A DNA stretch of 5,179 bases from GCA-2716945 sp964342835. Lineage in GTDB: Bacteria; Pseudomonadota; Gammaproteobacteria; GCA-002705445; GCA-002716945. Of the stretch, positions 1 through 5,179 are shown piece after piece (the stretch's first letter is position 1; every line of letters begins with the position of its first letter). The notes below the pieces were generated by a model. That model did not search any database. It was not told the origin of the DNA and saw only the letters and a program-made list of their open reading frames with translations. The stretch lies in contig CAYFGJ010000073.1 of assembly GCA_964342835.1 (NCBI GenBank), positions 1 to 5,179 of the forward strand. The letters are read 5' to 3'. Position numbers and translations under genes: made by a program.

Positions 1-29
1 TCATAGGTGATAGTATTTTTAAAAAAAAA
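1..29 (+). other. Out-of-frame upstream segment of the Mth938-like gene, ending in an A9 run
   Basis: Read in the third forward frame (codons from position 3), this stretch gives IGDSIFKKK and then soon hits a TAG. The downstream gene is open in the first frame. If one A is removed from the nine-A run at 21-29, the two frames join to read IGDSIFKK followed by NIIIS, which is the expected course of the early beta-strand region of an Mth938-domain protein. In the downstream frame itself, a TAG at 4-6 blocks any extension to the left. I infer a one-base insertion, a sequencing or assembly error, or a slippage site. The rest of the N-terminus lies outside the window. Confidence 0.6.
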
Positions 30-300
30 TATCATTATATCTAGTAAAAAAATACAAACTTGGGATATAACCAATATTGAATCTCTTACGATGGATAGTT
101 TTTCTATGATTTTAGATCTTGAGCCAGAAATTGTTTTGGTTGGTACTGGGGATATAGTTTTATCACCAGATACAGAAATATTATATAATTTTAACAGTAA
201 AAATATTGGATTAGAATATATGATTACTGAATCTGCTTGTAAAACATTTAATGTTTTACTATCAGAGAATCGAAATATTGTTGCAGCGTTATATTTATAA
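7..300 (+). CDS. Mth938-domain (NDUFAF3/DUF498-like) protein, 5' end cut off or frameshifted
   Basis: The 97 codons from GTG at 7 to TAA at 298-300 encode most of a small Mth938-domain protein. This family includes the human complex I assembly factor NDUFAF3; the bacterial members have no firmly established role. Visible family features are the W-D pair at residues 19-20, the hallmark LEPEIVLVGTG at 38-48, and the C-terminal block at 67-84 (IGLEYMITESACKTFNVL) followed by an alanine-containing strand at the end. Bacterial members are usually somewhat longer (around 115-125 residues), so about 20-25 N-terminal residues are missing. The GTG at 7 sits directly after an in-frame TAG and is probably an artefactual start: the adjacent frame continues the homology upstream and joins if one A is dropped from the run at 21-29. 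The gene ends tail to tail with the minus-strand membrane gene, overlapping it by 6 bp. Family assignment is strong; whether the gene is functional is uncertain. Confidence 0.8.
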   Translation: MIVFLKKNIIISSKKIQTWDITNIESLTMDSFSMILDLEPEIVLVGTGDIVLSPDTEILYNFNSKNIGLEYMITESACKTFNVLLSENRNIVAALYL

Positions 301-852
301 TTTAAATAAGAAAAATATAATAATAGAAAAAAATAAAATTGGTAATAAATACTGGTTTAGATAAATTGTAATGTCTTTTTTGTATCTATCTGTTAAATAT
401 CCTATTAAAAAAAACCTTAACCCTCTTCCAATAAATGAAATTAATATAAAGAGTATAAAATTAACACTCATCATACCTGCAGTAATAGTGAATATTTTAT
501 AAGGTATCGGTGTAAAACTAGCAATAAAAAGCACTAAAACCCCATATTCTAAAAATATTTCTTTAGCTTGATTAAATTCAATTAAATAACCAAATTTTGT
601 GATGTAGGGAAGTACATAATCTATTAAAGCAATACCTAAATAATAACCAACTATACCTCCTAAAACTGAAAATATAGTTGTTAATAAAGCAAGATTAAAC
701 CATTTAAAACGTTCTGTAATTATCATAGGAATTAATAAAACATCAGGTGGTATAGGAAAAAATATTGATTCAATAAAGCTAATTAAACCCAGAAAAAATC
801 TAGAGCTTGAGTTATTGAACATATTTACATATTTAGAAAAAATATCAGACAT
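295..852 (-). CDS. YqaA/DedA-like (VTT-domain) inner-membrane protein
   Basis: This 185-residue integral membrane protein resembles the YqaA branch of the DedA/SNARE-associated (VTT) superfamily. DedA relatives are implicated in flipping undecaprenyl phosphate and other lipids and in membrane homeostasis; the YqaA branch itself is poorly characterised. Hydrophobic segments lie near residues 19-45, 52-78, 104-128, 130-153 and 166-184. Superfamily signatures are E28 followed by PIPPD (33-37), the glycine-rich GGIVGYYLG (65-73), the re-entrant-loop motif TPIPYK (114-119) leading into TAG (124-126), and an arginine motif GRGLRF (142-147). Length is in the normal range. The ATG at 850-852 lies 4 bp after the pcm stop, so it is probably translated from the surE-pcm transcript. 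There is no convincing Shine-Dalgarno at normal spacing (an AGGG lies too far upstream). Its 3' end overlaps the convergent Mth938-like gene by 6 bp. Substrate unknown. Confidence 0.85.
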   Translation of the reverse strand: MSDIFSKYVNMFNNSSSRFFLGLISFIESIFFPIPPDVLLIPMIITERFKWFNLALLTTIFSVLGGIVGYYLGIALIDYVLPYITKFGYLIEFNQAKEIFLEYGVLVLFIASFTPIPYKIFTITAGMMSVNFILFILISFIGRGLRFFLIGYLTDRYKKDITIYLNQYLLPILFFSIIIFFLFKL

Positions 853-856
853 AATA

Positions 857-1534
857 TTATTTTTGAGTACCCTTCAGCATTGGAACAAAAAATACATCAT
901 CTATAATTTTTTTTAATATACCATTTTTATTTTTTTTAATTCTTAACAATTTTTGTTGTCCTTTTTGATTAAGAGGCATTATGATTCTTCCTGTCGATTT
1001 TAATTGATTAATTAATATTTCTGGTATATTAGGTGGTGATGCAGTTATCATGATAGCATCATAAGGTGCATACAAACTGAGACCTTTAAATCCATCACCA
1101 AAAAAACATTCTATGTTTTTATATCCTAATCTCTTCAAAAGATCTGAAGTCTTATTATATAGTGATTCAATTCTTTCAATTGTATAAACTTTTTTAAATA
1201 AAGATGATAAAATTGCAGACTGATAACCAGATCCTGTGCCTATTTCAAGAACTCGATTCATGTTATCTTCTTCTAATATAATTTGTGACATTTTAGCAAC
1301 AATATATGGTTGCGAAATAGTTTGATCATATCCAATGGGAAGCGGTTTATTCTCATATGCTCTTCCCTTCAATGCTGGCTCAACAAATAAATGTCTAGGA
1401 TTTTTAATTATTGCATCTAAAATTTTTTTATTTGCAATCCCTTGATTTTTAAGTATTTCTATTAATTGTAACTGTGCTTCAGACATAAACTGATTTGTAT
1501 TTAATAGCTTCTCATTATTTGAAATGTTTGTCAT
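857..1534 (-). CDS. pcm: Protein-L-isoaspartate O-methyltransferase
   Basis: Pcm uses S-adenosylmethionine to methylate isoaspartyl residues formed in ageing proteins, starting their repair in the cytoplasm. With the start used here (225 residues), the conserved ISQPYIVAKM lies at 73-82, SAM motif I (VLEIGTGSGYQ) at 95-105, an acidic loop-2 residue at E120, GDG at 146-148, DAIMITA at 159-165, and the C-terminal VPML-KG at 218-222. The fold is complete. The start is uncertain. ATG at 1534 overlaps the end of surE by 20 bp and has only a weak AGAAAA upstream. ATG at 1486 (MSEAQLQL) would give 209 residues, close to E. coli Pcm (208), and matches where its homology begins. A further upstream ATG at 1579 would overlap surE by 65 bp and is least likely. 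The extra Asn-rich N-terminus favours caution. It sits between surE and the YqaA-like gene in one apparent transcript. Confidence 0.93.
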   Translation of the reverse strand: MTNISNNEKLLNTNQFMSEAQLQLIEILKNQGIANKKILDAIIKNPRHLFVEPALKGRAYENKPLPIGYDQTISQPYIVAKMSQIILEEDNMNRVLEIGTGSGYQSAILSSLFKKVYTIERIESLYNKTSDLLKRLGYKNIECFFGDGFKGLSLYAPYDAIMITASPPNIPEILINQLKSTGRIIMPLNQKGQQKLLRIKKNKNGILKKIIDDVFFVPMLKGTQK

Positions 1535-2264
1535 ATTTTTTCTGTAATTTATTAAATATAATATTATCTGACATATCAATGGTTAAAGGAGTTATAGAAA
1601 TATATCCATTCTTTACAGCATTAAAATCTGTATCACCATTAATTCTTTTATAATTTCCAACATCTCCAATATCATAATATAGGCGATGTTTATGATTATA
1701 TTTTTTTGATCTTTTTGGGATATCTCTTCTTCCTAGTTTGGTAAATTTGATACCATTTATTTTCTCGAATGGAATATCAGGAATATTAATATTAAATATA
1801 TTATTATATTTATAAAGTTTTTTAAAAAATAAATCTAATATAGGCTCTAATTTTAGTTTAATGTCAGCTAAATACTTTGGTTTTTTTGATGTAACAGATA
1901 TAGCTGCTGATGCATATTTACAAAAACGGCCTTCAATAGCAGCTGCAACTGTACCAGAATATATAACATCATCTCCCATATTTTCACCAAAATTAATTCC
2001 AGAAAAAACAATACTAGGTAAATTTTTTAAAATGCCTCTCGTCGCTATATGAACACTATCAGCAGTGCTTCCATAAACTATGTAAAAATCTTTAGTGTAT
2101 TTCTTAACCCGTATATTTTTTTTTACAGATAAAAAACTACTACAAGCACTAACGTCTTTATGGGGTACTGAAATAATTACATTTCCATACGATTTTAATG
2201 AACTATATAAAAGCTTAATTCCTTTAGATTTATAACCATCATCATTAGATAATAAAATTTTCAA
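1515..2264 (-). CDS. surE: 5'/3'-nucleotidase SurE (TTG start)
   Basis: SurE is a metal-dependent phosphatase that removes phosphate from nucleoside 5'- and 3'-monophosphates (and short polyphosphate in some species) in the cytoplasm. The 249-residue protein has the N-terminal signature MKILLSNDDG. The metal ligands are visible: D8 and D9, S39, and N91 within SGINFGENMGDDVIYSGT (88-105). FNINIPDIP (157-165) and the C-terminal TDF-AV--GYISITPL (212-227) are also family blocks. Length is normal. The start is TTG at 2264-2262: family alignment demands this position, and an AAGGA lies six bases upstream. It is the first gene of the surE-pcm-yqaA-like cluster and runs divergently from smr. A T9 run (2116-2124, plus strand) lies in the coding sequence but the frame is intact. 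Downstream it overlaps pcm by 20 bp if pcm starts at 1534. Confidence 0.95.
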   Translation of the reverse strand: MKILLSNDDGYKSKGIKLLYSSLKSYGNVIISVPHKDVSACSSFLSVKKNIRVKKYTKDFYIVYGSTADSVHIATRGILKNLPSIVFSGINFGENMGDDVIYSGTVAAAIEGRFCKYASAAISVTSKKPKYLADIKLKLEPILDLFFKKLYKYNNIFNINIPDIPFEKINGIKFTKLGRRDIPKRSKKYNHKHRLYYDIGDVGNYKRINGDTDFNAVKNGYISITPLTIDMSDNIIFNKLQKKYDKHFK

Positions 2265-2270
2265 TATTTT

Positions 2271-2275
2271 TCCTT
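2271..2275 (-). promoter_or_regulatory. Ribosome binding site of surE
   Basis: On the minus strand this reads AAGGA, followed by six bases (2270-2265) and then the TTG start of surE. It is the clearest Shine-Dalgarno motif in the window and supports the TTG start, since no ATG or GTG is placed to give the conserved N-terminus. Confidence 0.75.
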
Positions 2276-2289
2276 GTGTTACTTATTGT

Positions 2290-2295
2290 ATTATA
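2290..2295 (-). promoter_or_regulatory. Candidate -10 element for the surE-pcm-yqaA-like transcript
   Basis: The minus strand reads a perfect TATAAT, 25 bases upstream of the surE TTG, which would leave a short leader of roughly 18 bases containing the AAGGA site. No good -35 box is found at 16-18 bp: the hexamer at 17 bp is TATGAT, and a GTGACA further upstream is 24 bp away, too far. In DNA this AT-rich a chance match is possible, so the call rests mainly on its location in the only divergent spacer. Confidence 0.4.
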
Positions 2296-2297
2296 CT
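2292..2297 (+). promoter_or_regulatory. Candidate -10 element for the smr-moaB transcript
   Basis: The plus strand reads TATACT here (an overlapping alternative is TATTAT at 2289-2294), about 28 bases before the smr ATG. No recognisable -35 hexamer lies 16-18 bp upstream. It overlaps the opposite-strand TATAAT of surE, so the same few bases could serve both directions. Weak evidence in an AT-rich spacer. Confidence 0.3.
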
Positions 2298-2325
2298 AAT
2301 AATTAATAAATTATCATATTGTCAC

Positions 2326-2823
2326 ATGCTAGAAAAAGATCATAAAATTCCAGAATTAGATAGTTGGCTGAATGAGAATAAAGATCTCATCAATACTATA
2401 AAGAAAGAAAAAAAGCATTCAATAAATATACAAATAGATTTTGAGCCAGCAACTTTCGATATTGATAATCTAGATCATATAGAAGTAGAAAAAGAATTTT
2501 GGTACAAATCTGAGGGAACTCAAACTAAAATTTTAGAAAAACTAAGAAAAACTAAAAAAAATGAATTTAATTATATAATAGATTTTCATGGATTAACAAA
2601 AAAACAAGCAAAACTAAATTTAGATAAACTTCTTAAGTTATGCCTAGAAAAAAATTATAGAAAACTTAAAGTAATATTTGGCAAAGGTCATCATAGTTCT
2701 AAAAATCCAGAATTAGTAAAAATTGTTATATCATACTGTATCAAGTCCAGATATATTAAAGCTGCTTGTTCTGCTAAAAAAAATGATGGTGGTATTGGTG
2801 TTATTTATATTCAACTAGTATAA
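2326..2823 (+). CDS. Smr-domain protein (SmrA/YdaL-like putative nuclease)
   Basis: This 165-residue protein has a variable charged N-terminus (1-55), a linker typical of proteobacterial small Smr proteins (FWYKSEGTQTKILEKLRK, 58-75) and a C-terminal Smr domain (about 83-165). Smr domains, first seen at the end of MutS2, bind and often cleave nucleic acid; recent work on SmrB links members to cleavage of mRNA at collided ribosomes. The catalytic-type DFHGLT is at 86-91, FGKGHHS at 118-124 and DGGIGV at 154-159. Most relatives have H or T before GKG; here it is F118. The linker resembles E. coli SmrA/YdaL more than SmrB/YfcN. The start is ATG at 2326 with no visible Shine-Dalgarno. moaB follows 8 bp after the stop, suggesting co-transcription. 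The exact substrate cannot be told from sequence. Confidence 0.85.
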   Translation: MLEKDHKIPELDSWLNENKDLINTIKKEKKHSINIQIDFEPATFDIDNLDHIEVEKEFWYKSEGTQTKILEKLRKTKKNEFNYIIDFHGLTKKQAKLNLDKLLKLCLEKNYRKLKVIFGKGHHSSKNPELVKIVISYCIKSRYIKAACSAKKNDGGIGVIYIQLV

Positions 2824-2831
2824 TTAAACAT

Positions 2832-3332
2832 ATGAAAAAACTTAAAATAAAATTAATTACTGTCTCCGATAGTAGAAATAATAAAACTGATAAATCAGGA
2901 AATTTATTAAAAAGATTAATTGAAAAATCGGGTCACAGAGTCATTGATAAAACTATTGTGAGTGACAATATATATGAAATTAGATATCAAATATCAAAAT
3001 CTATAATTAATAAAAACATAGATGTAATAATTACTACTGGGGGCACGGGTATAACCGGAAGAGATGGAACGCCTGAAGCAGTAAAAGTATTATTAGATAA
3101 AGAAATTGATGGTTTTGGTGAAATTTTTCGATCATTGTCTTATGAAAAAATTAAGACATCTTCTCTTCAAAGTAGAGCACTAGCAGGTGTCTCTAATTCA
3201 ACTTTTATTTTTGTATTACCTGGATCTAGTGATGCATGTTCAACTGCATGGGAAAAAATTATAAGCTACCAACTCAACAGTGATATTAAACCATGCAACC
3301 TTGTTATGTTAATGCCACGTTTGAATGAGTAA
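2832..3332 (+). CDS. moaB: Molybdenum cofactor biosynthesis protein MoaB
   Basis: This 166-residue single-domain MoaB/Mog-type protein belongs to the family that adenylylates molybdopterin before molybdate insertion. In E. coli Mog carries that activity and MoaB itself is not clearly active, so the biochemical role here is by family. Motifs: TVSDSR at 10-15, a SG pair at 22-23, the molybdopterin-binding loop TTGGTGITGRDGTPEA at 68-83, GFGEIFR at 94-100, SLQSRALAGV at 111-120, LPGSSDAC at 129-136 and the MoaB-like tail KPCNLVMLMPRL at 153-164. Length and C-terminus favour MoaB over the longer Mog. The ATG at 2832 follows the smr stop by 8 bp with no Shine-Dalgarno, suggesting a two-gene transcript. 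It ends one base from the convergent scpB. Its presence implies that at least one molybdoenzyme exists in the organism; none is in the window. Confidence 0.9.
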   Translation: MKKLKIKLITVSDSRNNKTDKSGNLLKRLIEKSGHRVIDKTIVSDNIYEIRYQISKSIINKNIDVIITTGGTGITGRDGTPEAVKVLLDKEIDGFGEIFRSLSYEKIKTSSLQSRALAGVSNSTFIFVLPGSSDACSTAWEKIISYQLNSDIKPCNLVMLMPRLNE

Positions 3333-3333
3333 A

Positions 3334-3855
3334 TTATAAGTTTTCCACTTCTTTTACTTCTGGTAGTTCACTTAGAGATTTTAAATTAAAGTAATCTAAA
3401 AATTTTTTCGTTGTTGCTAACAATTCAGGTTTACCAGGCGATTCTTTATGTCCAACAACTTTAATCCACTCATGTTCAATTAAATTTCTTATTATATTTG
3501 GATTCACGGTTATACCCCTAATCTCTTCTATGTCACCTCTTGTTACTGGTTGTCTATATGCAATTATTACTAAAGTTTCTAAAAACGCCTTAGAGTATCG
3601 ATTAGAGCTTTGAGCCGAAAGCTTACTTATCCATTCTTCATAACCCTCTTTAACTTGTACTCTATAACCACTTGCCACATTAATTATTTCAAATGATCTA
3701 TCAGAATAATCCTGATTTAGTTCTTCAATTAAATCCTTTATTTGATTCTTTGTAGGTCTTTCAGAGTCAAACAAACTAATCAATTGTTGCATTGAAAGTG
3801 GCTCATTAGATGAGAAAAGAGCACTTTCTATTATTTGTTTTATCGTCTTATTCAT
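3334..3855 (-). CDS. scpB: Segregation and condensation protein B
   Basis: ScpB dimerises and binds the kleisin ScpA in the SMC-ScpAB complex, which compacts and separates newly replicated chromosomes. The 173-residue protein has two winged-helix regions. It starts with the typical IIESALFSSNEPLS (8-21), has SGYRVQ at 62-67, the strongest family block from SKAFLETLVIIAYRQPVTRG (88-107) through IEEIRGI (109-115), and the PGKPELLATTKKFLDYFNL block at 140-158 ending in LSELP (161-165). Length is normal for short proteobacterial forms. The ATG at 3855 overlaps the scpA stop as ATGA, a sign of translational coupling. It is last in the trpS-scpA-scpB cluster. The gene that often follows in gammaproteobacteria, rluB, is not here; instead the convergent moaB ends one base away. 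Confidence 0.95.
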   Translation of the reverse strand: MNKTIKQIIESALFSSNEPLSMQQLISLFDSERPTKNQIKDLIEELNQDYSDRSFEIINVASGYRVQVKEGYEEWISKLSAQSSNRYSKAFLETLVIIAYRQPVTRGDIEEIRGITVNPNIIRNLIEHEWIKVVGHKESPGKPELLATTKKFLDYFNLKSLSELPEVKEVENL

Positions 3856-4643
3856 TCTTTTGTTGTCTTTGATTGAAGATAAATCATAGAAAAATTATCA
3901 TTTTGTATAATATCAATTAAACTTTCTTTAACTAATTCTAAAATCGCTAAAAAAGTAACAATTACTCCCATTCTTCCTTCTCTAAAGTTGAAGCAATCTA
4001 TAAAACTCAACATATCTTTCGAATTTAATGTATCAAGTATCATCGACATTCTTTCTCTAACAGATAATTGTTCTGTTTCTATATTATGCGATGCAAATAT
4101 CTCTGCTCTTTTTAAAACTTCTTGAAAAGCTTTCTCGAGTTCTTCAATTTCTATAGTAGGCATTTTTTGGGTATGTTTAAAATGAGTCATAATGCCGGAG
4201 ACTATATAGGTATCTCTATTAACTCTTGGTATCTCATCAATTTCTTCGGATAAATTCTTATATTTTTGATATTCTAATAAACGTTTTATTAAGTCAGCTC
4301 TTGGATCATCCTCTTCTTCATCTTCATCATCTGTTGGAATCAACATTCTAGATTTAATTTCAGTTAACGTTGAAGCCATTACTAAATAATCTGAAGCTAA
4401 TTCAAATTGCATTTTTTCCATCATATTAATATATTCAATGTATTGTTCAGTAATAGGAAAGATTGGAATATCAACTATATCAATATTTTGTTTTTTTATT
4501 AAATACAGCAATAAATCTAATGGTCCTTCAAATTCTTCTAAAATTATTGTTAAAGCATCAGGAGGTATGAATAAATCTTCAGGAATATCTGTTATAGATT
4601 TTCCTTGAAGTTTAGCTTTAAATTCATAATCCTGTATATTCAT
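3852..4643 (-). CDS. scpA: Segregation and condensation protein A (kleisin)
   Basis: ScpA is the kleisin that bridges the two SMC heads and recruits ScpB in the bacterial condensin. The 263-residue protein carries the N-terminal SMC-neck-binding helices, including EFEGPLDLLLYLIKKQNIDI (37-56), then ASDYLVMASTLTEIKSRMLI (83-102). A strongly acidic linker DDEDEEEDD (105-113) and RADLIKRLLEYQKYK (115-129) are typical of proteobacterial members. The C-terminal part has SVRERM at 194-199 and a winged helix around 205-257 containing VTFLAILELVKE (229-240). Length is usual. The ATG at 4643 lies 6 bp after the trpS stop, with only a weak AAGAA upstream; its TGA overlaps the scpB ATG. About 30 residues precede the conserved block, as in other proteobacterial ScpA with an N-terminal extension. 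ScpAB implies an SMC rather than a MukBEF system. Confidence 0.95.
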   Translation of the reverse strand: MNIQDYEFKAKLQGKSITDIPEDLFIPPDALTIILEEFEGPLDLLLYLIKKQNIDIVDIPIFPITEQYIEYINMMEKMQFELASDYLVMASTLTEIKSRMLIPTDDEDEEEDDPRADLIKRLLEYQKYKNLSEEIDEIPRVNRDTYIVSGIMTHFKHTQKMPTIEIEELEKAFQEVLKRAEIFASHNIETEQLSVRERMSMILDTLNSKDMLSFIDCFNFREGRMGVIVTFLAILELVKESLIDIIQNDNFSMIYLQSKTTKE

Positions 4644-4649
4644 AATTTC

Positions 4650-5179
4650 TTATATCATACCCATAATTTTTTTAGTTTCTCTAATAGTATTTTCGGCAAT
4701 ATCTTTTGCTTTAACAGCTCCTTTGGTTAATACATCATCTAGATATTTTTTATCAGTGAGTAATTCCTTAGATTTTCTAGAAATTGGTTCAATTACTTTA
4801 ATGATTATATCAGCCAATTCTTTTTTAAAATATGCTATATCTTTCAAAGAAAATTTTTCTATTACTTTTTCTTTGTTTAAATTTCCACAAACAGTATATA
4901 TATTAATAAGATTGTTAATTTCAGGCCGTGATTTTGCGTCTTCAATATTTTCAGGCATCTTCATGCTATCTGTCTTTGCTTTCATTACTTTCTTTACAAT
5001 TTCATCATTTGAATCTTTGATCATTATTCTGGAATATTCAGATATATCAGATTTACTCATTTTATTTTGAGGATCTCTTAAACTCATTATTCTGGTTGCA
5101 TGAATATTTAATAGAGGTTTAGGTAATTTAAAAAAATCTGTTTTATAATCATTATTAAATTTTTGAGCTATATCTCTTG
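4650..5179 (-). CDS. trpS: Tryptophan--tRNA ligase, C-terminal part (runs off the right edge)
   Basis: This is the C-terminal portion of a class I tryptophanyl-tRNA synthetase, which joins tryptophan to tRNA-Trp using ATP. The frame is open to the window edge, with 176 complete codons. From the edge inward it reads DIAQKFNNDYKTDFF, then LPKPLLN, ATRIMSLRDPQNKMSKSD with the class I KMSKS signature that binds ATP, and then the helical anticodon-binding domain. The domain includes SRPEINNLINIY, FKKELADIIIKVIEPI, YLDDVLTKGAVKAKDIA and the family-like ending KKIMGMI. The HIGH motif and Rossmann core lie beyond position 5179. A Met at 5087 is internal (IMSLRD), not the start. scpA follows after 6 bp, so trpS is probably co-transcribed with scpA-scpB. 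Confidence 0.95.
   Translation of the reverse strand, partial: RDIAQKFNNDYKTDFFKLPKPLLNIHATRIMSLRDPQNKMSKSDISEYSRIMIKDSNDEIVKKVMKAKTDSMKMPENIEDAKSRPEINNLINIYTVCGNLNKEKVIEKFSLKDIAYFKKELADIIIKVIEPISRKSKELLTDKKYLDDVLTKGAVKAKDIAENTIRETKKIMGMI

Noticed and set aside
289..320. Inverted repeat TTATATTT...AAATATAA at the first convergent junction, a possible terminator
   Set aside because: The stem is eight A-T pairs only with a 16-base loop, which would be unstable, and such repeats arise readily in DNA of this composition.
1861..2052. 63-codon open frame on the plus strand
   Set aside because: It lies wholly antisense within surE, resembles no family I recognise, and is explained by the codon structure of surE.
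2274..2279. TTGTGT as a -35 box for the smr promoter
   Set aside because: It sits only 12 bp from the TATACT candidate and 9 bp from TATTAT, too close for a normal promoter.
2320..2325. GTGACA (minus strand) as a -35 box for surE
   Set aside because: It matches TTGACA at five of six positions but is 24 bp from the TATAAT, outside the usual spacing.
4533..4551. Runs of near-repeated A/T words as a possible direct repeat or mobile-element end
   Set aside because: They are short and low in complexity, and they lie in intact scpA coding sequence. No target duplication, transposase or terminal repeats are visible anywhere in the window.
4723..5070. 115-codon open frame on the plus strand with hydrophobic stretches
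   Set aside because: It is antisense to the trpS C-terminal domain, which is unambiguous. Lys/Asn/Ile-rich genes read backwards give Phe/Leu/Ile-rich false membrane proteins.
1..5179. A new defence, phage or otherwise undescribed multi-gene system
   Set aside because: Every gene of size belongs to a recognisable housekeeping or widespread family, and there is no composition shift, integrase, repeat array, tRNA gene or unexplained gap above 61 bp.

Overview
This 5.2 kb window is a tightly packed, very AT-rich piece of a bacterial chromosome carrying only housekeeping-type genes. Nothing in it looks like a phage, transposon, CRISPR array, defence island or new multi-gene system. The gene content points to a gammaproteobacterium outside the enterobacteria. 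It has a surE-pcm pair, a YqaA-type membrane protein and an Mth938-domain protein, and it uses ScpA/ScpB, the SMC partners absent from enterobacteria such as E. coli, which use MukBEF. The low G+C, long A/T homopolymer runs, Lys/Asn/Ile-rich proteins and almost absent spacers fit a streamlined marine lineage or a host-associated sulfur-oxidiser/endosymbiont-like genome. That placement is inference and cannot be fixed from this window.

Layout. Positions 1-300 (+) hold the 3' part of an Mth938/NDUFAF3-like gene whose reading frame appears broken at a run of nine A (21-29). It meets, tail to tail with a 6-bp overlap, a minus-strand cluster that reads surE (2264-1515), pcm (1534-857) and a YqaA/DedA-like membrane gene (852-295). 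A 61-bp divergent spacer (2265-2325), the longest gap in the window, separates surE from a plus-strand pair: an Smr-domain protein (2326-2823) and moaB (2832-3332). One base after moaB, a second minus-strand cluster begins on the opposite strand: trpS (3' part, running off the right edge), scpA and scpB, with scpA and scpB joined by an ATGA stop/start overlap.

How the genes work together. SurE (nucleotide monophosphatase) and Pcm (isoaspartyl protein repair) are the classic stress/stationary-phase pair. Here they are followed by a YqaA-like gene and then a convergent unrelated gene, so the nlpD-rpoS continuation known from E. coli and Pseudomonas is not present. Smr and moaB are probably co-transcribed, and MoaB implies molybdenum-cofactor synthesis. 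TrpS charges tRNA-Trp, and ScpA/ScpB form the kleisin module of the SMC condensin; their adjacency to trpS is a familiar proteobacterial arrangement.

The points most worth a second look are the apparent frameshift at the A9 run in the first gene, the nearly symmetric -10 region shared by the divergent surE and smr genes, the TTG start of surE, and a changed residue in the GKG motif of the Smr protein.
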